This document shows positions 18,895 to 27,420 of a stretch of 64,000 nucleotides of DNA, piece after piece. The notes under the pieces are model-generated. The model saw only the letters and a program-made list of their open reading frames with translations. It was not told the DNA's origin and made no database searches. Position numbers and translations under genes: made by a program. The stretch's first letter is position 1, and every line of letters starts with the position of its first letter. This stretch comes from CAZSMC01 sp964607755 (lineage in GTDB: Bacteria; Zhuqueibacterota; Zhuqueibacteria; Residuimicrobiales; Krinioviventaceae), in the NCBI GenBank assembly GCA_964607755.1, contig CAZSMC010000009.1, positions 1 to 64,000 of the forward strand, read 5' to 3'.

Positions 18895-20088
18895 TTATGC
18901 CTGTTCAACAATTTTTGTCCGATCCCTGTTGAATGTCATGCGTTTCCCGCTCCCATACGCAGCCACAGCCAAATGCGATGGCCGGACCGCCTGCAAGCCG
19001 ATCTCGATGTTCGCCGAAGGCTGCCGGTTGTCGCAAATACCATCAATGAAATTGATGACGTGCTCGAGATCGAGATCGGTTTGCGCCTTGACAAATTGCG
19101 GCTCTTTGTTGTGCGGCGTGTAGATATAACCGCTGCGAAAGATTTCCAGCTTGCCTTCTGTGCCGTGAAACAGTACTGATGCCCGTTTCGTTTTAACCGG
19201 CATAATCGAACATTCAAAAGAGAGATTCCAGCCGCCTTTGTACTGCAGAATGGTATTCACTGTATCGGGATTGGTCCGGTCATCGTTCATAAAATAAATG
19301 CCGCCTGTGGTCACGGCATTGAGTGGCTCGGTATCATCCATCATCCACTGCCCGACATCCGCCCAATGCGTGAGCAGATCAGCCAGAATACCGGCACCGT
19401 ACTGTTTGTAATTTCGCCAGGCGTCGTAATGCGCCCAGTCGTAAGGCACATCCGGAGCCGGGCCAACGAATGTGTCCCAATGAAAATTCTCCGGTTGCGG
19501 ACGCGGCTCGATCTGCCGACGCTGCCAGCTAAAATCGCTCCACACTGTCCGGACAAATACAATATCACCGAGCGGTTTCGAATCGCTAAAGAATTTTTCT
19601 TTCACTTGAATGTAGTGCGTGCCGCTGCGCTGCTGGGTGCCGGTCTGGCAGATTTTACCGCTTTTGTCGACAGCATTTTTTATCGCCCGGCCTTCCTCAA
19701 AATGCAAGGTCGCCGGTTTCTCCAGGTAAAGATGTCGACCGGATTCGAGGATCTGAACTGAATAGTCCTTGTGCAGGTGATCGGGCGTCGCGACCAGGAC
19801 AGCATCGACATCCCGATTCGCCAGCACATCTTCCAGAGCAAATGTTTCATTAATGGAACTAATCCCGAGATGTTCTTTGGTGCGCTGGCGCTGAACATCC
19901 CAGACGTCGCAGAGCTGGTGCAACTCGACCTGACCGGTGCTCAGCATCTTTCTCATCACATGTCGGCCGCGCCGACCTGCGCCAACAAGCGCCATACCCA
20001 ACCGATCATTTGCACCCAAAACACGCCGATAAGACAATGCAGATAATGAAGCAGCTCCCGCTGTTTTTAGAAAATAGCGTCGTTTCAT
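18895..20088 (-). CDS. Tat-exported Gfo/Idh/MocA family oxidoreductase
   Basis: 397 residues. A twin-arginine leader (MKRRYFLKTAGAAS) is followed by a Rossmann NAD(P)-binding domain (MALVGAGRRGRHVM near 32) and the conserved LEKPAT sequence near 125, whose Lys is typical of the family's active site. The C-terminal alpha/beta domain has WRNYKQYGAGILADLLTHWADVGQWMM, with the usual His. Exported members are common in polysaccharide degraders and act on sugar or inositol derivatives, in some cases as nucleotide-cofactor-retaining enzymes. Substrate unknown. Stands alone between a repeat and a divergent secreted-protein gene. Confidence 0.88.
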   Translation of the reverse strand: MKRRYFLKTAGAASLSALSYRRVLGANDRLGMALVGAGRRGRHVMRKMLSTGQVELHQLCDVWDVQRQRTKEHLGISSINETFALEDVLANRDVDAVLVATPDHLHKDYSVQILESGRHLYLEKPATLHFEEGRAIKNAVDKSGKICQTGTQQRSGTHYIQVKEKFFSDSKPLGDIVFVRTVWSDFSWQRRQIEPRPQPENFHWDTFVGPAPDVPYDWAHYDAWRNYKQYGAGILADLLTHWADVGQWMMDDTEPLNAVTTGGIYFMNDDRTNPDTVNTILQYKGGWNLSFECSIMPVKTKRASVLFHGTEGKLEIFRSGYIYTPHNKEPQFVKAQTDLDLEHVINFIDGICDNRQPSANIEIGLQAVRPSHLAVAAYGSGKRMTFNRDRTKIVEQA

Positions 20089-20323
20089 GGTATTATCCTT
20101 TCGATATGAAACGTATTTTTCTTCTTGCGTTCAATCATGACTTTTGTTATACTAATAAATCCATGGTTTAGATAAATCTATAATTATCCCAACCAAACTA
20201 AAAAATGCTGTTATCAATTGCAACGTTTTGTCAATTTTTATTTGTAAACGTAATATTTCAAATTTTTAATGATGATAATGTCTCATTTCAATATATAAAA
20301 CAATTAAAAAAAATGGAGGCTAC

Positions 20324-20782
20324 ATGCGAAAGAAAAGCTTTATAACAATCGTGATGTTTTTGTTCATCGTTTTACTTGGTACAAGTTGGGCACAGGATTG
20401 TCTTCAAACACAAATGTCGTCAGATGCCAACCTCGAGGCATGTCTCCTGGAAGCCAAAGTGAGCAGAGACGTCCTGACGATCAAGGTCATTCTGGAAAAC
20501 ACCTCTGACGAGAAAATCACGCCAAAGTTCTACTATGAGGATGTCTATTTTACCGATGTTGGCGAAAAGAAAAAATATTCACCGCTCAAAGATTCAGAGG
20601 AGAATTACATTGCCGGTCCCAAAGCAGACGATCAACACGGCGGGCGGTTCTGGTACGATATTGAGCCGGGCAAGAAAAAAATATTTTGGGTGAAATTCCC
20701 GGCGCCACCAGAGGACTGCTCTTCAATCGATGTGTTTGTGCCTGAAATCATGCCCTTTGAAGAAATCCCTGTTGAACGATAA
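20324..20782 (+). CDS. Small secreted hypothetical protein
   Basis: 152 residues with a clear signal peptide (hydrophobic 6-20, cleavage near SWAQ-DC) and an AATGGAGG ribosome site upstream. The mature part looks like an all-beta domain (VLTIKVILENTSDEKITPKFYYED) reminiscent of a DUF4352-like or telomeric-repeat-binding-type Ig fold, but I do not assign a family. Its stop overlaps the start of the next OmpA-family gene by one base, so the two are likely co-translated and may form an envelope pair. Confidence 0.7.
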   Translation: MRKKSFITIVMFLFIVLLGTSWAQDCLQTQMSSDANLEACLLEAKVSRDVLTIKVILENTSDEKITPKFYYEDVYFTDVGEKKKYSPLKDSEENYIAGPKADDQHGGRFWYDIEPGKKKIFWVKFPAPPEDCSSIDVFVPEIMPFEEIPVER

Positions 20783-21435
20783 TGAGGAGGACAACAGTGT
20801 TTGTTAAAAGGATTTTCATTTTGGCTTTCAGTGGTCTTTTGTTTGGAGCTGTATTAGGCATCGCTCAAACGTATCCGGGACCGTATCATGAAAAAACAGT
20901 ATCAGAAGCACGCAAAGCGCTCCGGCAACTGGGCCCGGAGCGCGGAGCGCTTGATATCTCCGGCTCGGTCACGGATATTCTCTTTGCCGCCCCGCTCGAT
21001 TTTGGCAGCACCTCACTGCAGATCAATCAGGCGTTAAAAGACCTCGGCGCAAAAACTGTCGATAATGAAGTGCAAATATCCCTCTCCGGTGATGTGCTTT
21101 TCGAGTTTGATAAAGCCGAGATTAAAAGCGAAGCAGAAGCGTCGCTGTCCAAATTGGCCGGAGCTATCAAAGAACTCGGCAAAAAAACGATCATCATCGA
21201 AGGACATACCGACAACAAAGGCTCTGAGAACTATAATCTCACACTCTCCCGCGAAAGGGCAAAGGCAGTCAAGGAGTGGTTTATTAATAAAGGACATCTT
21301 GAGGATTATCATTTTACAACCAGAGGATACGGAGAAACCAAACCGGTAGCATCTAACACAAATCCTGATGGTTCGGACAATCCGAAAGGCCGTGCCAGGA
21401 ATCGGAGAGTGGAGATCAGGATAAAGAATGAGTAA
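20782..21435 (+). CDS. OmpA-family peptidoglycan-associated protein
   Basis: 217 residues. A signal peptide (LAFSGLLFGAVLGIAQT) precedes a short linker domain and a C-terminal OmpA domain (PF00691, about 100-215): VLFEFDKAEIKSEAEASL, IIEGHTDNKGSENYNLTLS and RARNRRVEIRI, with the Asp and Arg that bind diaminopimelate of peptidoglycan. It would tie the outer membrane or a periplasmic partner to the cell wall. No N-terminal beta-barrel or lipobox is evident. Coupled to the preceding secreted protein. Confidence 0.88.
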   Translation: MRRTTVFVKRIFILAFSGLLFGAVLGIAQTYPGPYHEKTVSEARKALRQLGPERGALDISGSVTDILFAAPLDFGSTSLQINQALKDLGAKTVDNEVQISLSGDVLFEFDKAEIKSEAEASLSKLAGAIKELGKKTIIIEGHTDNKGSENYNLTLSRERAKAVKEWFINKGHLEDYHFTTRGYGETKPVASNTNPDGSDNPKGRARNRRVEIRIKNE

Positions 21436-21500
21436 TTGAGAGTAGCTCCTTTATCCGTAAAATAGATTGGATAATTACATCTATTCTGTTAAATTAATCT

Positions 21501-23119
21501 ATGAAAAAACCTCTAGATGAAAACAACTGCCCAGGTGGTATTTTTAAAGAAACATCGGTCAAAGATCAACTCTCATTCTTCACGGTAAAAAAAAACAGGC
21601 ATGAGACGAAAACCAGACCGACTTTTGAGAAATTAGTCAAATTGCTTGAGAGTGATCTAAATTTTCACAATCAGGCAAGCAACTATTACTCGCATAATTT
21701 TCATTCTTTTCCGGCAAAATTCCCCCCGCAATTGCCAAAATTTTTTATTGAGGAATTGACAAATCCAAACGATATTGTGTTAGACCCAATGGTTGGCTCC
21801 GGGACGACGATGGTCGAGTCTTTTTTTGCACAGCGGCAAGGAATTGGTTTTGATATCGATCCATTGGCTCTCAAAATTTCTCAGGTAAAAACAACTCCTT
21901 ATAACAGAAAAGACCTTGCCCATTATGGATCCGAAATTTATACAAAAGCTAAATATNNNNNNNNNNNNNNNNNNNNNNNNNNNNNNNNNNNNNNNNNNNN
22001 NNNNNNNNNNNNNNNNNNNNNNNNNNNNNNNNNNNNNNNNNNNNNNNNNNNNNNNNTAACAGAAAAGACCTTGCCCATTATGGATCCGAAATTTATACAA
22101 AAGCTAAATATGATTTTAACGAGAATAAAGATCAGCTTTTAAATTTATTAACAGACTATTTTGATGAAAAAACGAGAGATTTCCTGGATTACTGGTTTTT
22201 AGAAGAAACTCAATTAGAATTGATTTCTCTATGGAATCATATAAATAAAATCAGCGATAAAGAATATAAAAGTTTTTTTCAGGTTATTTTTTCCTCTGTC
22301 ATTATCACAAAATCCGGCGGCGTTTCTCTTGCATTGGACCTGGGGCACACTCGGCCACATAAAGTGAAAGCGTTATTAGACGTCAATGGCAATATCATAA
22401 GTGGAGATAACAATGTCGACGTTTCCAAAAAACGATATCTCGCGAAAAATGTAAAATCTGCATTTGATGAATTTTTAAAAAGATTCAATCAAAACAAAAA
22501 CAGAGTTATTCCGATTACGACTCGCGGCATCAAACCAGTAATATCTTTTTGCGATTCTCAAAAAATGCACCTTGATAAGGAAACTGTTGATCTCATCATC
22601 ACCTCCCCGCCATACGCCTCCAATGCTATAGATTACATGCGAGCACATAAATTTTCGCTCATTTGGTTTGGCTATAAAATCGAAGAGCTAACCAAAAAAA
22701 GAAATGACTATATCGGATCAGAAACCACAGCAAATTACCGGTTTGAAGATTTATCTCCTTTGACGAACAAGAAAATTGACGAGTTATCGAATATTGCCCC
22801 AAATCGTGGCAAGGTGCTGAGAAGATATTTTTCGGAAATGAAAAAATCGCTTCAAGAAATGTACCGCGTTCTAAAGCCCGGGAAAGCGGCTATTGTGGTT
22901 GTGGGAAGTTCTATAATGAAAGGAATAGATACTGAAACCCATCAATGTTTAAAGGAAATCGTACACTCTATCGGATTCAATGAACCCCATATAGGTGTAC
23001 GTAAATTGGATCGAAACAAAAGGATGCTACCTGCAAGTCTAAAGAAAAATCTATCCTCGCAAATTCAACGCCGCATGCATGAAGAATATGTCATTGGATT
23101 TTATAAACCATCGGGGTAA
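21501..23119 (+). CDS. Site-specific DNA methyltransferase (probably N4-cytosine or N6-adenine), split by a false gap
   Basis: If the duplicated 55 bases and the 100 N are removed, one open frame of 487 residues results. Motifs run in the order X (SFPAKFPPQLP), I (D95-PMVGSGTT), II (GIGFDID), then IV (IITSPPY, near 315) and later strands (GKAAIVVVGSS), i.e. an alpha-like order. TSPPY marks an amino-methyltransferase and is most typical of N4-cytosine enzymes. It transfers a methyl group from SAM to DNA. The next gene, 6 bases on, resembles part of the NgoMIV restriction enzyme, so this was probably the modification half of a type II system. The region is AT-rich relative to its surroundings. 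Confidence 0.85.
21902..22111. other. Assembly gap (100 N) flanked by a 55-bp exact duplication
   Basis: N at 21957-22056. The 55 bases before it (21902-21956) are repeated exactly after it (22057-22111). Merging them restores a continuous methyltransferase frame, so there is no real gap; 55 is a common de Bruijn k-mer size. Confidence 0.9.
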
Positions 23120-23125
23120 GGATCA

Positions 23126-23590
23126 ATGAATACCAAAGAACTGAGAGCTTTTTATCACAAGGAAATATGTGAGAGATTATTAAGAGTTCATAAAAATGCA
23201 GAAAAAGGCGATTACCCGAACAACGCTGATGGTGATAGCAGAATAAGTGTCAAAATTGCCCGGGGGATTTTAAACCGACTAGGCAAGAATCCAATCTACG
23301 GACATCTTTCAGGTCAATCCGCTGGAAAACTATTTGAAAATATCACCAAAAATTATATTGATAAATCATTTGAACTGCTACATCATTTACGTCCAGGCAA
23401 ATGGCATTATTTTATTGAAACGGAAATTTCAAAATTTGAACAGTATAGAGACTTGGCAGAAGTTGAAAATGAATTAATCGCTACAATTCATGAAATGAAT
23501 GATGAGAGTCAACTTGATATGTTAAACATCCTTGTGGAAGGGAGAAGACTGCGTGATATTTCCGATCTCCCCTTTGACCTTGTCATTTAG
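23126..23590 (+). pseudogene. NgoMIV/NaeI-type restriction endonuclease lacking its catalytic core
   Basis: 154 residues. From memory of R.NgoMIV (286 residues, cuts GCCGGC), the N-terminal part matches (NNADGDSRISVKIARGI, GHLSGQSAGKLFENI, HHLRPGKWHY) and so does the C-terminus (VEGRRLRDISDLPFDL against GKRLKDISDLPLDL). The stretch between, about 130 residues carrying the PD and SxK catalytic residues, is absent while the frame stays open. The Glu in KLFENI may correspond to the one remaining metal-site residue. It follows the methyltransferase by 6 bases. Either an in-frame deletion has disarmed the enzyme, or it is a binding-only derivative, or the assembly dropped the core. Confidence 0.65.
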
Positions 23591-23670
23591 TGGATAGTTG
23601 AATTATAGATTTTGATTTTCATAAATACTCGAAAATAATTCTGTTTTATGACATATAAAAGGTAAGAGAT

Positions 23671-25374
23671 ATGTTCAATCCATCTGCAATAAAAAGGTTT
23701 TTATTCATTCTAACTTTCAGTTTCCTAACCCCCATCATCTCCCCTGCCCAGGTCAACGAACTCCTCGACCGCGGTGTGGTGGCGCTTACGGTCGAGGAAG
23801 GTTCGGTTTACGTCGGTTGGCGATTGTTAAAAGATGATCCGGAGAATGTAGCGTTTAACGTTTATCGCCAGGACATCGGCCTCGGTAATTTTGAGCGCAT
23901 CAACGAAAACCCTGTCACCGGATCAACAAATTTTATGGATAATACCGCAGAACCAGGTCATGGTTATCATTACAAAGTCAAAACAGTCATTAATGGCATC
24001 GAACGTGAAACGCTGGGAAAGGCGTATGTTTTTACCCTCACAGGAAACCAGCCCTGGTATTCGATAAAATTAAAAGAGAATGTCACACTCAAACGCGTGG
24101 GCATTGGCGACCTGAACGGTGACGGCGCCTATGATTTTGTCGTGCAGCACCCGGATTTTAATGTAGACCCCTATTTTCGTCCCGGTTACTGGAAACGCAG
24201 TCCCGAACCGTACAAACTGGATGCCTATTCGTCTGATGGTGATTTTCTCTGGCGCCACAACATGGGCTGGGCCATTGAAACGGGCACCTGGTATTCGCCT
24301 TATATGGTTTTCGATGTGGACCAGGACGGCAAAGCCGAGGTGTACGCCAAAGCCGGAGAAGGTGATCCGCGCGAGATAGATGGTCACGTGCTGCAGGGAC
24401 CAGAATATCTCGTCAAACTGGATCCGCAAACCGGCAAACTACTCAAAAAACAGGCCTGGATTTCCAGAGAGGGCTTTGAATCGTACAATTACTGGAGCCG
24501 CAATTTCCTGACGGTTGCTTATCTCGATGGCGTCAATCCGTCGCTGATTATGCAGCGTGGAACGTACACGGTGATCAGAACTGAGGCGCTGGACAAAAAC
24601 CTGCATCCAATCTGGTCGTGGGAAAGCACCGGGCAATATGAGAATTACAAAGGTCAGGGCATGCACGGACTGTTGACCGGCGATATTGACGAGGACGGCA
24701 AAGACGAGCTGGTTATCGGTACCGCCGCTTTGGATGATAACGGCGTTCCCATGTGGCGAACCGGTCTAGGCCACAACGACGCTGGTTATATCGCTGACAT
24801 TGATCCGAACCGGCCCGGTTATGAAATTTTCTACGGCATCGAGTCGCGGTCGCCTAAAAACGGCGTCTGCCTGGTTGATGCGAAAACGGGCGAGATCATT
24901 TGGGGATACGAGGGCAGAACGCATCACGTACACAGCCAGGGCATGATCGGCGATCTGACTGACGAACATCCCGGCATCGAGTGCTATGCCGGCGAAGCCA
25001 AAGGCGGCGACAAGTTCTTTTTGTACAATGCCCGGGGCGAACGATTATCAGATAAAAACCTGTGGGGACTGGCGCCGCGGGCTGTCTGGTGGGATGCTGA
25101 CGAGCAAAAGGAAATCTGCTACAACAATAAAGTCATTGACTATGACGGCACCGAGAAACTGGACATCAAAGGCGATATTTTGATTGTTGCTGACATTATC
25201 GGTGACTGGCGCGAAGAAATCCTCACCAGCCTGCCGGGCGAATTGCGCATCTATTCGACGAATATCATATCGGACAAGAAAAGAGTCTGCCTGATGCAAA
25301 ATCATTTGTATCGCATGGCCGTGGCCGATGCGTCGATGGGTTATTATAATGCACCGCAGGTGGGGTTTGAGTAA
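23671..25374 (+). CDS. Secreted rhamnogalacturonan lyase (PL11)
   Basis: 567 residues. Signal peptide to about residue 26 (ISPAQ). A small beta domain (YVGWRLLKDDPENVAFNVYR) is followed by an eight-bladed propeller with repeated calcium-type loops: GDLNGDGAYDFVV, FDVDQDGKAEVYAKAGEGD, GDIDEDGKDELVIG, and late motifs HHVHSQGMIGDL and GDWREEILT. This matches polysaccharide lyase family 11, which cleaves the rhamnogalacturonan I backbone of pectin by beta-elimination. It sits between the methyltransferase remnant and a toxin-antitoxin pair, so it may have arrived with them; its GC is higher than theirs. Confidence 0.9.
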   Translation: MFNPSAIKRFLFILTFSFLTPIISPAQVNELLDRGVVALTVEEGSVYVGWRLLKDDPENVAFNVYRQDIGLGNFERINENPVTGSTNFMDNTAEPGHGYHYKVKTVINGIERETLGKAYVFTLTGNQPWYSIKLKENVTLKRVGIGDLNGDGAYDFVVQHPDFNVDPYFRPGYWKRSPEPYKLDAYSSDGDFLWRHNMGWAIETGTWYSPYMVFDVDQDGKAEVYAKAGEGDPREIDGHVLQGPEYLVKLDPQTGKLLKKQAWISREGFESYNYWSRNFLTVAYLDGVNPSLIMQRGTYTVIRTEALDKNLHPIWSWESTGQYENYKGQGMHGLLTGDIDEDGKDELVIGTAALDDNGVPMWRTGLGHNDAGYIADIDPNRPGYEIFYGIESRSPKNGVCLVDAKTGEIIWGYEGRTHHVHSQGMIGDLTDEHPGIECYAGEAKGGDKFFLYNARGERLSDKNLWGLAPRAVWWDADEQKEICYNNKVIDYDGTEKLDIKGDILIVADIIGDWREEILTSLPGELRIYSTNIISDKKRVCLMQNHLYRMAVADASMGYYNAPQVGFE

Positions 25375-25516
25375 AGATTGATTTTCTGATTCGGACACAT
25401 AAATATTTATAAATTCTCTGAATAATTTTTTTTTAGCTTTTAAAATAATTCTTGTTTTTTTCAGTAAATAAAATTATTTTGTAACGTGATACGTTACTAA
25501 TCAGGAACAATTCAGA

Positions 25517-25789
25517 TTGCTTACCGTTAAATTTTCCAAACGCTATTTAGAAAAATGTTATAGAAAAGAGAGTGAAGCGATTCGGCGATGGGGAGTGGAT
25601 GTTGGGAAAAAGTACATTATGAGAGTCAGTATTCTTTATGCCGTGGAGTCGATCAATGATTTATACAAAATTCCACAATTAAAATTTCACCCATTAAAAG
25701 GAGATCGAAAAGGCCAGTATGCAATTTCATCGACAGAACGATCTCGTTTGATTATTAAAGTTAAAGATAATCAAATTATTATCATTTAG
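25517..25789 (+). CDS. higB: HigB/RelE-type toxin
   Basis: 90 residues from a TTG start (AGGAA about 10 bases upstream). The small basic protein has the RelE/ParE superfamily pattern: VKFSKRYLEKCY at the start, KFHPLKGDRKGQYAIS in the middle and RLIIKVKDNQIIII at the end, as in 'plasmid maintenance system killer' HigB proteins that cleave mRNA on the ribosome. The antitoxin gene starts 19 bases later, the HigBA gene order (toxin first). AT-rich like the antitoxin. Confidence 0.8.
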   Translation: MLTVKFSKRYLEKCYRKESEAIRRWGVDVGKKYIMRVSILYAVESINDLYKIPQLKFHPLKGDRKGQYAISSTERSRLIIKVKDNQIIII

Positions 25790-25808
25790 GAGGTAAACAC
25801 AGAGCATT

Positions 25809-26894
25809 ATGAATAATATACCACACTACACAGATAATCCCGTTCATCCAGGCGTTCAACTAAAAGAAACGCTTGATGAATTTGGTATTTCTCAAACTGT
25901 TTTATCAAACAAGATAGGTCTTTCCAGGAAAGTTGTAAATGAAATAATCACTGGAAAAGCTCCAATTACTGCGAATACGGCGATCTTATTGGAAAGAGTT
26001 TTAGGAGTACCAGCTCATATTTGGAATAACCTGCAAAAAAATTACGAGTTGAATTGCGCAATGATTTATCAAAATTCTAAAATGGAACAGGAATACGAGC
26101 TACTGAAAAGATTTCCAGTAGCAAAAATGATAAAGCTTGGATGGATACCTGAGGTCAAATCTCGTGAAGAAAAGGTTCAAAGTCTATATTCGTTTTTTGG
26201 CATTGCAAAACTAGAAAATTATGAAAAATCATTAGCCATTCAATTCCGGAGATCAATTAAAGATAACTTTTCAAAAGAAGCAACTTTTACGTGGTTACGT
26301 AAAGGTGAAATTGAGATTAAAAAATTAGATACCAAAGAATTTAATAAAAAAGAAATAAAAAGATTATTACCATATTTAAAAAATTTGACAAAAACCAGTC
26401 CAGATATTTTTCAGCCACAATTGATTGAATTATGCGCAAAAGCGGGCATTGCAGTCGCTTTCATGCCGGAGCTTCCTAAAACATATATTAATGGAGCTAC
26501 TTTTTGGTTAAATAGCAAAAAAGCTGCAATCCTTCTATCGTTACGCTTCAAATCAGATGATCATCTGTGGTTTAGCTTTTTTCATGAATTGGGTCATATT
26601 TTCCTGCACAAGGCAGATAAGACTTTTATTGACGTTGAAGATAATTCTTTATCCGAGGAAGAACGAAATAAAGAATTGGAAGCTAATAAATTTGCAGCTA
26701 ATACCCTGATCCCTCCTGCATTATGGGAATCTTTTCGTAAGAATAAACCTTTTTCTAAAAAGAAGGTACAAGATTTCGCTGATAGATTGGATATTGCACC
26801 TGGCATTGTAGTTGGACGTCTTCAGAAAGAAAAATTAATTCCATATTCTCATCTTAATAACTTAAAAGTACGTTTTGAGTGGGTACTAAACTAA
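25809..26894 (+). CDS. higA: HigA-type antitoxin fused to an ImmA/IrrE metallopeptidase
   Basis: 361 residues, far longer than a plain HigA (about 100). The N-terminal XRE helix-turn-helix (HPGVQLKETLDEFGISQTVL, then NKIGLSRKVVNEII) is typical of HigA antitoxins. The C-terminal half is an ImmA/IrrE (DUF955) domain with the zinc motif H259-E-L-G-H263 and a downstream acidic ELEANKFAANTLIP segment, the usual third ligand. ImmA-type peptidases cleave repressors; here peptidase and repressor are one chain, suggesting self-cleavage or control of the toxin. An AGGAGG site precedes the start. Confidence 0.88.
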   Translation: MNNIPHYTDNPVHPGVQLKETLDEFGISQTVLSNKIGLSRKVVNEIITGKAPITANTAILLERVLGVPAHIWNNLQKNYELNCAMIYQNSKMEQEYELLKRFPVAKMIKLGWIPEVKSREEKVQSLYSFFGIAKLENYEKSLAIQFRRSIKDNFSKEATFTWLRKGEIEIKKLDTKEFNKKEIKRLLPYLKNLTKTSPDIFQPQLIELCAKAGIAVAFMPELPKTYINGATFWLNSKKAAILLSLRFKSDDHLWFSFFHELGHIFLHKADKTFIDVEDNSLSEEERNKELEANKFAANTLIPPALWESFRKNKPFSKKKVQDFADRLDIAPGIVVGRLQKEKLIPYSHLNNLKVRFEWVLN

Positions 26895-27078
26895 CAAAAA
26901 GCTCTATCTGAAAACATATAAAAAATTTACTTGCACTTTTTATAAATTGTTTGTAAATAGCACTTCTCCTTGAGACCAGAGTAAGCGTAATCAAAACTCA
27001 TTCAGAATCGACCTTTCCATCAGACATTTTATATCTTTATAATTCACTATTTCATTAGTTACAAAAGAGGAGAATGTC

Positions 27079-27228
27079 ATGATTGGAGCCCTTTTAGCGA
27101 AACGAGCCATTGCTGATGGTTTTAAAGCAATGAACCAGCACGACCTTTTACGTTTTATGGCAAAAAAGAATGACTTTTTATCCCGGTTTCGCTATATTTA
27201 TGGGTTTGAAAATCAGCATCTCTGTTGA
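27079..27228 (+). pseudogene. Truncated SnoaL-like (NTF2-fold) protein, N-terminal fragment
   Basis: 49 residues starting MIGALLAKRAIADGFKAMN with a good AGAGGAG ribosome site. The first 30 residues resemble the first helix of SnoaL-like/NTF2-fold proteins; the remaining 90 or so residues expected are missing, and the reading ends in unrelated sequence and a stop. Not long enough to fold as the family. Followed by about 190 bases with no supported gene. Confidence 0.5.
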
Positions 27229-27420
27229 AATAGTAGAAGCATAAAAAACTATTCCCTAAATAGAGTCACCTTCTTTAGACGACATTATGCGGGCATTGAA
27301 AAAGAGTAGAGAAATGACCTTGAGCAATTCAGGTGAAATACGTTCTGATAAAAAGGTTTTCAAATTATAGACTGAAAATTCAACACGCGCTGGTGAACGA
27401 ATGGAAAATACGAGGTGGAT

